Assembly: GCF_013409045.1 (NCBI RefSeq)
Contig: NZ_JACCBT010000001.1
Coordinates: 124,001 to 188,000, forward strand
Source: Actinomadura citrea
Lineage (GTDB): Bacteria; Actinomycetota; Actinomycetes; Streptosporangiales; Streptosporangiaceae
DNA: 64,000 nucleotides
Direction of reading: 5' to 3'
Shown: one piece after another, positions 8,752 through 21,605 of the stretch
How positions within the stretch are numbered: position 1 is the stretch's first letter
How the letters are laid out: every line of letters begins with the position of its first letter
Notes under the pieces: model-generated
What the model saw: only the letters and a program-made list of their open reading frames with translations
What the model was told of the DNA's origin: nothing
Databases searched by the model: none
Made by a program: the position numbers and the translations under genes

Positions 8752-10809
8752 ATGGACGGTCAGGATCTCGGATCGGTCTGGGCCCGCACCCTCACCGCGC
8801 TCTCCGAGAGCGATCTGTCGCCGAGCTACCGCGCATGGCTGCCCATGGTCCGCCCGCTGGCACTCGTCGAGGGAACGGCACTGCTCGCCGCGCCCAACGA
8901 GTTCGCCAAGGACGCACTTGAGACGCGCCTGCGCAACCTCATCACGCAGGCCCTTTCCCGCGAACTGGGCCGGGAGATCCGGGTCGCGGTGACCGTCCAG
9001 CCGGAGCCACCTGGGGGTGCCCGTCCGGGCGCGGGCGAGCCCTTGTCCGCGCCGATTCCGGGGCCGGGCGCAGGGCCCGGTCTGCACGAGCCCACTCCTT
9101 CTTATGGCGAGCCCTACGGCGAGCGGACGCACGACGAGCGCGACCGGGATCGGGACCGTTCTTATACGGAGCAGCCGTACGGGGAGCAACCGTACGGGGA
9201 TCAGTCGTCCTACGCGGAGCGTCCCGACCGCCCGTATCCAGAACAGGCGTACACAGACCAGGGATACCGGCCGCAGTCGGGAGTTACCCACAACCCCGGT
9301 ATGCCCGGAGGTTATCCACAGGCTCAGGACGACGACCGCGGGTCGTACCCGCCTGCTCCCCGTCCGCCCGCCTACGGTGCGGGCCCCGGCGGACGCGGGC
9401 CGGCGCCCTACGAAGGCCGCGGCTACCCGAGCTACGGGGGGCAGGAAGGCTACGGCGGCGAGCCCCAGGGACGGCCGCCGCACTCCCACCTCAACGACCG
9501 GACGCTCGGCCCGTTGCGCCCTGGCCGCCCAGAGGCCCAGGGCCGCGAACCGCAGCACGCCGGGAATGAGGCCCCTCTCGGGCACTCGGACGACAAGTTC
9601 CCCAACGGTGAACAGCCCTACCCAGGGGCCGAACAGTCTTATTCGAGCGGTGAGCAGTCCTACAGGGGTGAAGGCGTCTTCCGGGACGAGGAGGGCACCG
9701 ACCCCCGAGGCCCTACGTCCGACCCCCGTGCGCCCGCGCCGGCACCACCACAGCAGTCCGGTGCGTCCGAGCACGCACGGCTGAACCCGAAGTACACGTT
9801 CGAGACGTTCGTCATCGGCTCCTCGAACAGGTTCGCGCACGCCGCCGCCGTCGCGGTGGCCGAGCAGCCCGCCAAGGCGTACAACCCGTTGTTCATCTAC
9901 GGCGACTCGGGCCTGGGGAAGACCCACCTGCTGCACGCGATCGGCCACTACGCGCAGAGCCTCTTCAACGGGGCCCGCGTCCGCTACGTGAGCTCCGAGG
10001 AGTTCACGAACGACTTCATCAACTCGATCCGCGACGGCAAGGCCGACGGGTTCCGCCGCCGCTACCGGGATGTGGACATCCTCCTCGTCGACGACATCCA
10101 GTTCCTTGAGGGCAAGGAGCAGACGCAGGAGGAGTTCTTCCACACGTTCAACACGCTCCACAACGCCAGCAAGCAGATCGTGATCTCCAGCGACCGCCCG
10201 CCCAAGGAGCTGGTGACGCTGGAGGACCGGCTGCGCAACCGGTTCGAGTGGGGCCTGACGACCGACGTCCAGCCGCCCGAGCTGGAGACGCGGATCGCGA
10301 TCCTGCAGAAGAAGGCCCGGCAGGAGGGCCTCGCCGCGCCGCCCGACGTACTGGAGTTCATCGCCTCGCAGATCGCGACGAACATCCGCGAGCTGGAGGG
10401 CGCGCTGATCCGGGTCACGGCGTTCGCGAGCCTGAACCGGCAGTCGGTCGACATGAAGCTCGCCGAGATCGTCCTGAAGGACCTCATCCCCAACGATTCC
10501 GGTCCCGAGATCACCGCCGCCATGATCATGGCGCAGACCGTCGAGTACTTCGGGACGACGATCGACGACCTGTGCGGGCCGTCCCGCTCGCGGATGCTCG
10601 TCACCGCCCGGCAGATCGCGATGTACCTGTGCCGGGAACTGACCGAACTGTCCCTTCCGAAGATCGGGCAGCAGTTCGGGGGGCGCGACCACACCACGGT
10701 CATGCACGCCGAACGCAAGATCCGGTCGCTGATGGCCGAGCGCCGCGCCATATACAACCAGGTCACGGAGCTGACGGGGCGCATCAAGCACCAGGCCCGC
10801 AAGCGCTGA
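8752..10809 (+). CDS. dnaA: Chromosomal replication initiator DnaA
   Basis: Initiator that opens oriC. Domain I ([20 protein letters not shown]) is followed by a very long, low-complexity domain II of about 250 residues with repeated [10 protein letters not shown]-type and Pro/Gly/Tyr-rich stretches. Then come the AAA+ domain with Walker [14 protein letters not shown] and Walker [12 protein letters not shown], and domain IV with the DnaA-box signature [15 protein letters not shown]. At 685 residues it is long even for actinobacteria. The ATG at 8752 has GGGGAGGGG upstream; a TTG six bases earlier is possible. Confidence 0.97.
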   Translation: MDGQDLGSVWARTLTALSESDLSPSYRAWLPMVRPLALVEGTALLAAPNEFAKDALETRLRNLITQALSRELGREIRVAVTVQPEPPGGARPGAGEPLSAPIPGPGAGPGLHEPTPSYGEPYGERTHDERDRDRDRSYTEQPYGEQPYGDQSSYAERPDRPYPEQAYTDQGYRPQSGVTHNPGMPGGYPQAQDDDRGSYPPAPRPPAYGAGPGGRGPAPYEGRGYPSYGGQEGYGGEPQGRPPHSHLNDRTLGPLRPGRPEAQGREPQHAGNEAPLGHSDDKFPNGEQPYPGAEQSYSSGEQSYRGEGVFRDEEGTDPRGPTSDPRAPAPAPPQQSGASEHARLNPKYTFETFVIGSSNRFAHAAAVAVAEQPAKAYNPLFIYGDSGLGKTHLLHAIGHYAQSLFNGARVRYVSSEEFTNDFINSIRDGKADGFRRRYRDVDILLVDDIQFLEGKEQTQEEFFHTFNTLHNASKQIVISSDRPPKELVTLEDRLRNRFEWGLTTDVQPPELETRIAILQKKARQEGLAAPPDVLEFIASQIATNIRELEGALIRVTAFASLNRQSVDMKLAEIVLKDLIPNDSGPEITAAMIMAQTVEYFGTTIDDLCGPSRSRMLVTARQIAMYLCRELTELSLPKIGQQFGGRDHTTVMHAERKIRSLMAERRAIYNQVTELTGRIKHQARKR

Positions 10810-11462
10810 TCCCCCTGTTCGTACACACTGTGGACAGACCTGCGTCACGCCTGTGGACGGGCCCCGCCCGCACCGTCCACACCCAGTTCAAGGCAAAGAA
10901 CCGACAAAAGGCGCGCGTCAGCCGAGAATCGGCGGCGCTGCTCACAACTTGTGGAAAACTCTGGGGATTTTCGCGGATAACCCTGTGGGCAACCTTGGGA
11001 GAAGCTGAGGATGAACGGTGGACGGGTGTGGACCGGGTGTGCACCGCCGCCCGGCCTTCTGGGGAAAACCGGTGGAAGGGCTGGGGACGGCCTGGGGACG
11101 GCCCCGGAGATCACCGGCCCCGTCGTCCCCAGCGCAGGCGAACGGGCTGTATACCCGTGGAGAACTCGTGGATAACCGGGGGATGACATGAGGATGACGT
11201 GTGGGGATGATTTCGCCGTCCCCAGGCGCCGTCGCGCCGTCCACGGCCCATGCACAGCACCGGTGGACAGAGAAACGCGGTCTCACCTGGGACAACGGCC
11301 TCTGTCCACACTATCCACGGCCCCTATTACTAGTACTGCTCTCCTTATCTATCCAAGAAAAGATCCATCTCAAGTCAGGGCCTGGGGACAACGCGCACCG
11401 AGCGCCCCGGCCCGGACGAGATCAGCTCACCCTTGTCCGACACCTGCAGGAGGCGGGTCCCT
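10810..11462. other. oriC: Origin of replication oriC
   Basis: The 650-bp dnaA-dnaN spacer is packed with DnaA-box-like 9-mers on both strands. Examples are TGTGGACAG at 10829-10837, TGTGGACGG at 10852-10860, TTGTGGAAA at 10949-10957, TGTGGGCAA at 10984-10992, CGTGGATAA at 11167-11175, CTGTCCACA at 11302-11310 and CTATCCACG at 11311-11319. An AT-richer stretch at 11324-11373, next to the last two boxes, is the best candidate for initial unwinding. Actinobacterial oriC normally lies in this spacer. Confidence 0.93.
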
Positions 11463-12605
11463 TTGAAGTTCCGCATCGACAGAGACGCCCTGGCCGACGC
11501 CGTCGCCTGGACCGCGCGCACGCTCCCCGTCCGTCCCCCGGTGCCGGTCCTCGCGGGCATGCACATCGTCGCCGGGGGCGAGGGCAACGGCGACCGGCTG
11601 AAGCTGTCCGCGTTCGACTACGAGGTCTCGGCCCAGGTGTCCACGGACATCGACGTGGAGGAGGCCGGGACGGCGCTGGTGTCCGGGCGGCTCCTCGCCG
11701 AGATCTCGCGCAGCCTTCCTCCCCACCCTGTGGAGGTGACGACGGACGGCGCGAAGGTGATGCTCCGCTGCGGCAGCGCGAAGTTCACACTTCTCACCAT
11801 GCCTGTGGAGGACTACCCGACGCTGCCGGAGATGCCGCCCGCAGCGGGGTCGGTGGGAAGCGACGAGTTCGCCGCCGCCGTGTCCCAGGTCGCGATCGCC
11901 GCGGGCAAGGACGACACGATCCCCATGCTGACCGGCGTCCGTGTGGAGATCGAGGGTGAGACCGTCACGCTGGCGTCCACGGACCGCTACCGCCTCGCCG
12001 TCCGCGAGCTGCACTGGAAGCCCGAGCGCCCGGACTTCTCCGCCGTCGCGCTCGTCCCGGCCCGCACGCTGGCCGACACCGCCAAGTCGCTGACGGCCGG
12101 CGCGGAGCTGTCGATCGCGCTCGGCGGGACGGGCGGCACCGGCGAAGGCATGATCGGTTTCGAGGGCGGCGGCCGCCGCACCACGTCCCGGCTGCTGGAC
12201 GGCGACTTCGTCAAGTACCGCTCGCTGCTGCCGAGCGAGTACGCGGGCCTTGCCGAGGTCCAGACCGCGGCCTTCATCGAGGCCGTCAAGCGCGTCTCCC
12301 TCGTGGCGGAGCGCAACACCCCCGTCCGGCTCTCGTTCAGCCAGGGCGAGGTCGTCCTGGAGGCCGGGACGGGTGACGAGGCTCAGGCCGTGGAGGGCCT
12401 GGAGGCGTCCCTGGAGGGCGAGGACATCGACATCGCGTTCAACCCCGGGTTCCTCCTCGACGGGCTCTCCGCGATCGGCTCGGACGTGGCGCGGCTGTCC
12501 TTCACCACCCCGACCAAGCCGGCCGTCCTCACCGGAAAGCCGCCGCAGGACGGGGAGAACCCGAACTACCGTTACCTGATCATGCCGGTCCGTCTGTCCG
12601 GATAA
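11463..12605 (+). CDS. dnaN: DNA polymerase III sliding clamp beta subunit
   Basis: 380-residue beta clamp that tethers polymerase III and other clamp-binding enzymes to DNA. It starts LKFRIDRDALADAVAW at a TTG preceded by AGGAGG. An ATG at 11433 in the same frame lacks this SD and would add ten atypical residues. Typical segments include PVLAGMHI, GKDDTIPMLTGVRVEIEG, LASTDRYRLAVRE and the C-terminal YRYLIMPVRL. It lies directly beyond oriC. Confidence 0.96.
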   Translation: MKFRIDRDALADAVAWTARTLPVRPPVPVLAGMHIVAGGEGNGDRLKLSAFDYEVSAQVSTDIDVEEAGTALVSGRLLAEISRSLPPHPVEVTTDGAKVMLRCGSAKFTLLTMPVEDYPTLPEMPPAAGSVGSDEFAAAVSQVAIAAGKDDTIPMLTGVRVEIEGETVTLASTDRYRLAVRELHWKPERPDFSAVALVPARTLADTAKSLTAGAELSIALGGTGGTGEGMIGFEGGGRRTTSRLLDGDFVKYRSLLPSEYAGLAEVQTAAFIEAVKRVSLVAERNTPVRLSFSQGEVVLEAGTGDEAQAVEGLEASLEGEDIDIAFNPGFLLDGLSAIGSDVARLSFTTPTKPAVLTGKPPQDGENPNYRYLIMPVRLSG

Positions 12606-12640
12606 GTACCACCCTCCAGGGCATGGCACCGTGGCGATGT

Positions 12641-12665
12641 CCGCGGGGGAGCCGCGCCCCCGCGG
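12641..12665 (+). terminator. Hairpin between dnaN and gnd
   Basis: CCGCGGGGG and CCCCCGCGG form a 9-bp stem with a 7-nt loop shortly after dnaN. No T-run follows. Confidence 0.55.
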
Positions 12666-12719
12666 ACGAGGCGGACAGGCACGCACAGGCAGGCACGCAC
12701 AGGGGAGAGTGAGCGTTTC

Positions 12720-13640
12720 ATGGAGCTTGGCATCATCGGCCTGGGCAAGATGGGCGGCAACATGGCCGAGCGGCTGCGCCGCGGCGGCCACACCGTCGTC
12801 GGCTACGACCGCGACCCGGAGGTCAGCGACGTCGGCTCGGTCGAGGAACTGGTCGAGCGGTTGTCCCCGCCGCGGGCCGTGTGGGTGATGGTCCCCGCAG
12901 GCAAGCCGACGGCGGAGACCGTCCACAAGCTGGGGGAGGTCCTGGAACAGGGCGACCTCGTCGTGGACGGCGGTAATTCACACTATGTGGACGACAGGAG
13001 GCACGGCGAGGAGCTGGCCGCCAAGGGCATCGGGTTCGTCGACTGCGGTGTCAGCGGCGGCGTGTGGGGCCTGGAGAACGGCTACGCGCTCATGGTCGGC
13101 GGCGACGAGGACGCCGTGAAGCGGCTGATGCCGATCTTCGAAACGCTCAAGCCGGAGGGCGAGTACGGCTTCGTCCACTCCGGCAAGGTCGGCGCCGGCC
13201 ACTTCGTGAAGATGGTCCACAACGGCATCGAGTACGCGATGATGCAGGCGTTCGGCGAGGGCTACGAGCTGATCGAGGCCAGCGACATCGTCACCAACGT
13301 GCCGGAGACGTTCCTGAGCTGGCAGGAGGGCACGGTCATCCGCTCCTGGCTGCTCGACCTGCTGAACCGCGCGCTCGCCGACGACCCCGAGCTGGACGAC
13401 CTGCGCGGCTACGCCAACGACTCCGGCGAGGGCCGCTGGACCGTCCAGGCCGCGGTCGACCACGCCGTCCCGCTGCCCGCCATCACGGCGTCCCTCTTCG
13501 CCCGCTTCGCCTCCCGCCAGGACGACTCCCCCACGATGCGCGTCGTAGCCGCCCTCCGCAACCAGTTCGGCGGCCACGCCGTCGAGTCCTCCAAGGGCGC
13601 CGACTCCCCCGGCGCCGACGTGAACCCTCCCTCGGTCTGA
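12720..13640 (+). CDS. gnd: 6-phosphogluconate dehydrogenase, short NAD-type
   Basis: Oxidative decarboxylation of 6-phosphogluconate to ribulose 5-phosphate. The N-terminal Rossmann motif is GIIGLGKMGGNMAERL. VVDGGNSHYVDD and DCGVSGGVWGLENGYALMVG hold the substrate/catalytic region, and K-x-x-HNGIEYAMMQ is the catalytic helix. At 306 residues it belongs to the short class, usually NAD-dependent, rather than the long NADP enzymes of about 470. Its place between dnaN and recF is a conserved actinomycete feature. Confidence 0.95.
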   Translation: MELGIIGLGKMGGNMAERLRRGGHTVVGYDRDPEVSDVGSVEELVERLSPPRAVWVMVPAGKPTAETVHKLGEVLEQGDLVVDGGNSHYVDDRRHGEELAAKGIGFVDCGVSGGVWGLENGYALMVGGDEDAVKRLMPIFETLKPEGEYGFVHSGKVGAGHFVKMVHNGIEYAMMQAFGEGYELIEASDIVTNVPETFLSWQEGTVIRSWLLDLLNRALADDPELDDLRGYANDSGEGRWTVQAAVDHAVPLPAITASLFARFASRQDDSPTMRVVAALRNQFGGHAVESSKGADSPGADVNPPSV

Positions 13641-13647
13641 TCCTCGG

Positions 13648-13656
13648 TTATCCACA
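13648..13656 (+). promoter_or_regulatory. DnaA box in the gnd-recF spacer
   Basis: TTATCCACA, a consensus DnaA box, is followed at once by GTTGTGGG, forming an inverted pair just past gnd. It could link recF expression to DnaA. Confidence 0.6.
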
Positions 13657-13799
13657 GTTGTGGGTTCCGGCCCCGGCTCCCGGCGGTGTGTTCCAGGCTG
13701 GGAGTGGGGTCGGCCCCCTGGGAGGGCGGGGTGTGCACAGGCCCTCCGTGTGGGTGAGGTGTGTGGTGGGGGGCGGGTGAGGCTCTACGCTCGTGTGTT

Positions 13800-14942
13800 G
13801 TGCACGTCGCCCACCTTTCGTTGCAGGACTTCCGCTCGTATCCGGCCGCCGAGGTCGCTTTGGAGCCGGGGGTCACCGCGTTCGTGGGGCCGAACGGGCA
13901 GGGCAAGACGAACCTGGTCGAGGCCATCGGATACGTCGCCTCGCACGGCAGTCACAGGGCCGCGACGGATGCGCCGCTCGTCCGGCACGGGGCGCCGCGG
14001 GCGATCGTGCGGGCCGGGGTGGTGAAGGATGACCGCAAGGCGCTGATCGAGCTCGAGATCAACCCGGGCAAGGCGAACCGGGCGCGGCTCAACCGGTCCC
14101 CCGTCCCCAGGCCGCGCGAGATCCTGGGGATGCTGCGGACGGTGTTGTTCGCCCCTGAGGACCTCTCGCTCGTGAAGGGCGACCCGGGGGAGCGGCGCCG
14201 GTTCATGGACGAGTTGCTGACCGCGCGGGCGCCACGGTTCGCCGGCGTGCGGTCCGACTACGACCGTGTCCTCAAGCAGCGCAACGCCCTGTTGAAATCG
14301 GCGGCCGCGCACCGGCGCTCCCCTGGCCCGGAGGTGCTCGCCACCCTGGACGTGTGGGATTCGCATCTGGCGCGCATGGGATCGGAGCTCCTGGCGGCAC
14401 GGCTCGATCTCGTTGGGGCGCTGCGCCCGCTCGTGGCACAGGCCTATGCGGCGCTCGCTCCGCACAGTGACGCGGCCGATCTGATCTACAAGAGCTCCCT
14501 CGGGGACGCGGAGTTGTCCACAGACCGTGGACAACTGGCCGAGCAGATCCTGAAGGCGGTCGCCGAGTCGCGCAAGCAGGAACTGGAACGCGGCGTGAGC
14601 CTCGTCGGCCCGCACCGGGACGAGCTGGTGCTGCGCCTCGGGGAGCTTCCGGCGCGCGGCTACGCCAGCCACGGCGAGTCGTGGTCGTTCGCGCTCGGGC
14701 TGCGGCTCGCCGCGTTCGACCTGCTCCGCGCGGACGGCGACGACCCCGTCCTCATCCTGGACGACGTGTTCGCCGAGCTGGACACCGGGCGGCGCAGCCG
14801 GCTGGCCGAGATGGTGGCGCCGGCCGAGCAGGTCCTGATCACGGCGGCAGTCCCCGCCGACGTCCCCGCCGAACTGACAGGGGGCTCGTATACCGTCTCG
14901 GACGGCCAGGTCGTTCGTGACTCCGAGGGGACGAGCGAGTGA
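13800..14942 (+). CDS. recF: DNA replication and repair protein RecF
   Basis: 380-residue SMC-like ATPase that helps load RecA at gapped DNA. It starts [15 protein letters not shown] at GTG 13800 after only a weak purine-rich SD. Walker A is [18 protein letters not shown]. The middle has [22 protein letters not shown], and the C-terminus has the Walker [13 protein letters not shown]. An inverted pair of near-perfect DnaA boxes (14514-14522 and 14526-14534) is embedded in the coding sequence. Its stop overlaps the next start. Confidence 0.96.
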   Translation: MHVAHLSLQDFRSYPAAEVALEPGVTAFVGPNGQGKTNLVEAIGYVASHGSHRAATDAPLVRHGAPRAIVRAGVVKDDRKALIELEINPGKANRARLNRSPVPRPREILGMLRTVLFAPEDLSLVKGDPGERRRFMDELLTARAPRFAGVRSDYDRVLKQRNALLKSAAAHRRSPGPEVLATLDVWDSHLARMGSELLAARLDLVGALRPLVAQAYAALAPHSDAADLIYKSSLGDAELSTDRGQLAEQILKAVAESRKQELERGVSLVGPHRDELVLRLGELPARGYASHGESWSFALGLRLAAFDLLRADGDDPVLILDDVFAELDTGRRSRLAEMVAPAEQVLITAAVPADVPAELTGGSYTVSDGQVVRDSEGTSE

Positions 14943-15457
14943 GTGATCCACAGGATGTGCACAAGTCCGCCGAAGACGGGGCTCCTCCCGCCAAGTCAGG
15001 GATCGAGCTGGCCCGCGAGGCGCTCGCCCAGGCCAAGGCGGACGCGCTCAAGCGCGGCACGATGCCCGGCCAGGGCGGCAAGCGCAAGGGCGCCGGACGG
15101 GGCGGGCGCGTGCGGGATCCCGGGCGTGGCGGCGACCCCCAGCTGTTCGGGGCGGCGATCCGCGACCTGATGGCCTCGCGCGGGTGGGAGCAGCGCGCCG
15201 CCGTCGGCGGGGTGTTCGGCAACTGGGCCGGCATCGTCGGCGCGGAACTCGCCGAGCACACCCGGCCCGAGCACTTCGAGGACGGCGAGCTCACCGTTGC
15301 CGCCGACTCGACGACCTGGGCCACGCAGCTGCGCCTGCTGTCGTCCACGCTCGTGCGGCGGCTGAACGAGGAACTCGGCCACGGCACCGTCCGCCGCGTG
15401 AAGGTGGTGGGGCCCTCGTCAGGGCCGCGCCGGACGGGTGCGTGGCGCGTCCGGTGA
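14939..15457 (+). CDS. dciA: DUF721/DciA family protein
   Basis: 172 residues with a basic linker ([20 protein letters not shown]) followed by a DUF721 domain that includes [20 protein letters not shown]. DciA is the replicative helicase operator in bacteria without DnaC and is encoded beside recF in actinobacteria. The GTG start overlaps the recF stop by 4 nt, so the two are translationally coupled. Confidence 0.92.
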   Translation: MSDPQDVHKSAEDGAPPAKSGIELAREALAQAKADALKRGTMPGQGGKRKGAGRGGRVRDPGRGGDPQLFGAAIRDLMASRGWEQRAAVGGVFGNWAGIVGAELAEHTRPEHFEDGELTVAADSTTWATQLRLLSSTLVRRLNEELGHGTVRRVKVVGPSSGPRRTGAWRVR

Positions 15458-17753
<2,296 letters not shown>

Positions 17754-17835
17754 GGTACGTGCCAGGGCCGGCTCCCCGGCCTGACTCCCGCAGGCGGACG
17801 TACTTCCTTCCCATCGAGCAGAAGAGGTCTTGAGA

Positions 17836-20340
17836 GTGACGGACGTGACCACAGAGGGCGGACACCCGGGCGAACGGATCGAACCGGTCGACATCCAGGT
17901 CGAGATGCAGAAGAGCTATCTCGACTACGCGATGTCGGTCATCGTCGCGCGCGCGCTGCCCGAGGTGCGCGACGGTCTCAAACCCGTCCACCGCCGCGTC
18001 CTGTACGCGATGTACGACGGCGGCTACCGGCCCGACCGCGGCTACTTCAAGTGCGCCCGCGTCGTCGGCGACGTCATGGGGAACTACCACCCCCACGGCG
18101 ACTCGGCCATCTACGACGCGCTCGTCCGGCTCGCCCAGCCGTGGTCGATGCGGTACCCGCTGGTCGACGGCAACGGCAACTTCGGCTCGCGCGGCAACGA
18201 CCCCGCCGCGGCCATGCGGTACACCGAGTGCCGCATGGCGCCCCTGGCGATGGAGCTCCTGCGCGACATCGACAAGGAGACCGTCGACTTCTCCCCGAAC
18301 TACGACGGCCGCTCGCAGGAGCCCGACGTCCTGCCGTCCCGGTACCCGAACCTGCTGGTCAACGGGTCCGCCGGCATCGCGGTCGGGATGGCGACGAACA
18401 TCCCGCCGCACAACCTGCGCGAGGTCGCCGACGGCGTCCGCTGGTACCTGGACAACTACGGCGCGTCCGACGAGGATCTGCTCGAGGCACTGATCGAGCG
18501 GGTCAAGGGCCCCGACTTCCCGACCGCCGGCCTCATCGTCGGCCGCAAGGGGATCGAGGAGGCCTACCGGACCGGCCGCGGCTCCATCACCATGCGGGCC
18601 GTCGTCGAGGTCGAGGAGATCCAGGGCCGCACCTGCCTCGTCGTCACCGAGCTCCCCTACCAGGTCAACCCGGACAACCTCGCCCTCAAGATCGCCGACG
18701 GCGTGAAGGAGGGCAAGCTCGACGGCATCGCCGACGTCCGCGACGAGACGTCCGGCCGTACGGGACAGCGCCTGGTCATCGTCCTCAAGCGGGACGCCGT
18801 CGCCAAGGTCGTCCTGAACAACCTGTACAAGCACACGCAGCTGCAGGAGACGTTCGGCGCGAACATGCTCGCGCTCGTCGACGGCGTGCCGCGCACCCTG
18901 CGCATCGACCAGTTCGTCCGGCACTGGGTCGCGCACCAGATCGACGTCGTCGTCCGCCGCACCCGGTTCCTGCTCCGCAAGGCCGAGGAGCGCGCCCACA
19001 TCCTGCGCGCCCTGCTCAAGGCCCTCGACCGCATCGACGAGGTCATCGCCCTGATCCGGCGCTCGCCGTCCGCCTCGCAGGCGCAGCAGGGCCTGATGAA
19101 CCTGCTGGAGATCGACGAGATCCAGGCGCAGGCCATCCTCGACATGCAGCTGCGCAAGCTGGCCGCCCTGGAGCGCCAGCAGATCATCGACGAGTACGAC
19201 AAGCTCATGGCGGAGATCGCCGACTACAACGAGATCCTCGCCTCGCCCGAGCGGCAGCGCCGGATCGTCGGCGACGAGCTCGCCCCGATCGTCGAGAAGT
19301 TCGGCGACGAGCGGCGCACCCAGATCATCCCGTTCGACGGGGACGTGTCGTACGAGGACCTCATCGCCGAAGAGGACGTCGTCGTCACCATCACCCGCGG
19401 CGGCTACGCCAAGCGCACCCGCACCGACCACTACCGCGCGCAGCGGCGCGGCGGCAAGGGCGTCCGCGGCGCGCAGCTGAAGCAGGACGACATCGTCGAC
19501 CAGTTCTTCGTCACCACGACGCACCACTGGATCCTGTTCTTCACCAACAAGGGCCGCGTGTACCGCGCCAAGGCCTACGAGCTGCCCGACTCCGGCCGCG
19601 ACTCGCGCGGCCAGCACGTCGCGAACCTGCTCGCCTTCCAGCCCGACGAGCACATCGCCCAGGTCATGGACCTGCGCGACTACGAGGTCGCCCCCTACCT
19701 CGTGCTCGGCACGAAGAAGGGCCGCGTCAAGAAGACCGCGCTGCGCGACTTCGACTCGCCCCGCACCGGCGGCATCATCGCCATCAACCTCGTCGACGAC
19801 GACGAGGTGATCGCCGCGCGGCTCGTGTCCTCCGACGACAACCTGCTGATGGTCTCCACCGGCGCCCAGGCGATCCGGTTCCGCGCCGACGACGAGTCGC
19901 TGCGCCCGATGGGACGCGCCACGTCCGGCGTCATCGGCATGCGTTTCGAGGAGGACCAGGAGGTCCTCAACATGCTGGTCGTGCAGGACACCTCCCAGGA
20001 CGTCCTGGTGGCCACCGGGGGCGGCTACGCCAAGCGCACCCCGGTGGACCAGTACCCGCTCCAGGGACGTGGGGGCAAGGGCGTTCTCACCGCTAAGATC
20101 GTGGAATCTCGCGGCAAGTTGGTCGGAGCCCTGATGGTCGGCCCGGACGACGAGGTGTTCGCGATGACGTCGAACGCCGGCGTGATCCGTACCACCGCCG
20201 CCGAGATCAAGCAGTCCGGCAGGCAGACCATGGGCGTCCGTCTGATGAATCTCGCCGACGGGAACAGCGTGGTGGCCATCGCGAGGAACGTAGAGTCCAT
20301 GGAGGACTCTGACGAAGCCGAAGGGGGCGACGGTGAGTGA
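17836..20340 (+). CDS. gyrA: DNA gyrase subunit A
   Basis: 834-residue DNA cleavage subunit of gyrase. The catalytic tyrosine is in [11 protein letters not shown]. The quinolone region reads [14 protein letters not shown], with Ser and Asp at the two classic resistance positions, which is the sensitive-type arrangement. The C-terminal beta-pinwheel includes the GyrA-box-like segment RRGGKGVRG and repeats of GGYAKRT. GTG 17836 is chosen because it is correctly spaced from AGAAGAGG; a TTG at 17830 in frame sits too close to it. Confidence 0.97.
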   Translation: MTDVTTEGGHPGERIEPVDIQVEMQKSYLDYAMSVIVARALPEVRDGLKPVHRRVLYAMYDGGYRPDRGYFKCARVVGDVMGNYHPHGDSAIYDALVRLAQPWSMRYPLVDGNGNFGSRGNDPAAAMRYTECRMAPLAMELLRDIDKETVDFSPNYDGRSQEPDVLPSRYPNLLVNGSAGIAVGMATNIPPHNLREVADGVRWYLDNYGASDEDLLEALIERVKGPDFPTAGLIVGRKGIEEAYRTGRGSITMRAVVEVEEIQGRTCLVVTELPYQVNPDNLALKIADGVKEGKLDGIADVRDETSGRTGQRLVIVLKRDAVAKVVLNNLYKHTQLQETFGANMLALVDGVPRTLRIDQFVRHWVAHQIDVVVRRTRFLLRKAEERAHILRALLKALDRIDEVIALIRRSPSASQAQQGLMNLLEIDEIQAQAILDMQLRKLAALERQQIIDEYDKLMAEIADYNEILASPERQRRIVGDELAPIVEKFGDERRTQIIPFDGDVSYEDLIAEEDVVVTITRGGYAKRTRTDHYRAQRRGGKGVRGAQLKQDDIVDQFFVTTTHHWILFFTNKGRVYRAKAYELPDSGRDSRGQHVANLLAFQPDEHIAQVMDLRDYEVAPYLVLGTKKGRVKKTALRDFDSPRTGGIIAINLVDDDEVIAARLVSSDDNLLMVSTGAQAIRFRADDESLRPMGRATSGVIGMRFEEDQEVLNMLVVQDTSQDVLVATGGGYAKRTPVDQYPLQGRGGKGVLTAKIVESRGKLVGALMVGPDDEVFAMTSNAGVIRTTAAEIKQSGRQTMGVRLMNLADGNSVVAIARNVESMEDSDEAEGGDGE

Positions 20341-20382
20341 CGTATCCTGCATCGTCACCGAGCCGCTAGGCCAGGAGGACAC

Positions 20383-21378
20383 GTGAGCACCGAGCCCGGC
20401 CAGGACAACGACGGGGCAGGCGCCGCCGGCGCAGGCAAGAACGGCGACCGGAAACCCGGCGCCAAGTCCGGCCCCGCCAAGTCCACCGGCAAGTCCAGGG
20501 GGAAGCCGGGCAAGACGGTGGCCGCCGCGTCCGCCAAGTCCGGGCGCGACGAGACGACCGTCGACATCGACACCGGTGCGACGGACCCCGTCGGCAAGGG
20601 CAGCGACGAGACGAGGGCCGATATCACCCAGATCGACGACGCGTCGGCCAAGCCGGCCGACACGCCTGAGATCGCCCCGGTCAAGGACACCGCCGAGCAG
20701 CCCAAGCCCGCCGCCAGGCCGGCGCCTCCCGTCGGCGGCGCGGCGGGTACTCCGGCCGGTTCCGCATCCGGCCCCGCGGGCGGTTCCGGCTCGGTGGGCT
20801 GGGCCAAACCCGCCGAGCCGTCCGGTTCGGTCTCGACAGGACGTACGGACACGCCCGGCAAGGCGTTCAATTCCGCGGGCGGGCCGTCCGGCAACTCGTC
20901 CGGCTCGGGCGGCCGCGGCTTCGCCGGCACCGTCCTGAAGGACCGTCCGTCCACCGCGATGGCCCCGGCCGGCGCCGCGTCCAAGCCCGCGCCCGGCAAG
21001 CCGGCCCGCAAGGCCCAGCTCCAGCTCGCCAGGCTCGAACCCTGGTCGGTGATGAAGTTCAGCTTCGTCATGTCGCTGGTCTGCTTCGTCGTCCTGCTGG
21101 TCGCCGTCGTCGTCCTGTACGTGATCCTGTCCGGGCTCGGCGTCTTCGACGCGATCAGCGACACCGTCAACAGCCTCACCAAGGAACAGGGCGAGACCAC
21201 CGGAAGCGTCGACGCCGGAAGCTGGTTCTCCTTCATCCGCGTCTTCGGCTACACCGTCCTTGTCGGCGCCCTCAACGTCCTGCTCATCACCGCCCTCTCC
21301 ACGGTCGGCTCCGTCATCTACAACCTCGCCGCCGACCTCGTGGGCGGTGTCGAGGTCACCCTCAAGGAAGCCGAGTAA
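20383..21378 (+). CDS. DUF3566 membrane protein
   Basis: 331 residues. About 210 N-terminal residues are low-complexity (Ala, Pro, Gly, Lys, Ser) and likely disordered. They are followed by the DUF3566 domain RLEPWSVMKFSFVMSLV with two transmembrane helices near 225-250 and 282-305. The family is always found next to gyrA in actinobacteria and has no settled function; links to cell envelope or division have been suggested. The GTG start follows AGGAGG, 42 bp after gyrA. Confidence 0.92.
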   Translation: MSTEPGQDNDGAGAAGAGKNGDRKPGAKSGPAKSTGKSRGKPGKTVAAASAKSGRDETTVDIDTGATDPVGKGSDETRADITQIDDASAKPADTPEIAPVKDTAEQPKPAARPAPPVGGAAGTPAGSASGPAGGSGSVGWAKPAEPSGSVSTGRTDTPGKAFNSAGGPSGNSSGSGGRGFAGTVLKDRPSTAMAPAGAASKPAPGKPARKAQLQLARLEPWSVMKFSFVMSLVCFVVLLVAVVVLYVILSGLGVFDAISDTVNSLTKEQGETTGSVDAGSWFSFIRVFGYTVLVGALNVLLITALSTVGSVIYNLAADLVGGVEVTLKEAE

Positions 21379-21467
21379 GCCTGCCGCCGCCGCCCGGCAA
21401 TCGATTTCCGGTTGCCCGCCCAGATGGGGTAACCTCTCGTTGCGCCGCCAGGGCGGCGGCACACTCC

Positions 21468-21544
21468 GGGCCTATAGCTCAGTCGGTTAGAGCGCATCCC
21501 TGATAAGGATGAGGCCGGTGGTTCAAGTCCACCTAGGCCCACCA
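21468..21544 (+). tRNA. tRNA-Ile (GAT)
   Basis: 77-nt tRNA with acceptor GGGCCTA pairing with TAGGCCC, encoded CCA at 21542-21544, anticodon loop CTGATAA with GAT at 21502-21504, and T-arm GGTTCAAGTCC. Its 3' half is the left attachment repeat of the mobile element, so the tRNA stays intact after integration. Confidence 0.97.
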
Positions 21545-21557
21545 GCTCAGAGCCCCC
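21500..21557. repeat. Left attachment site (attL), 58-bp repeat
   Basis: Begins with CTGATAAGGATGAGG in the anticodon loop and runs through the tRNA 3' end into the start of the terminator. It is identical to 25858-25915. Confidence 0.95.
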
Positions 21558-21581
21558 CATCGCGACCGGTGGGGGGCTTTT
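21551..21581 (+). terminator. Terminator of tRNA-Ile
   Basis: AGCCCCCCA pairs with TGGGGGGCT, followed by TTTT. This is a standard intrinsic terminator just past the tRNA; its variant is found beyond attR at 25909-25936. Confidence 0.85.
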
Positions 21582-21605
21582 GACAGCAGTGGTGACAGCA
21601 ACGGC

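Noticed and set aside
8569-10848. 759-codon minus-strand open frame
   Set aside because: Antisense to dnaA; Arg/Leu/Val-rich shadow without recognisable motifs.
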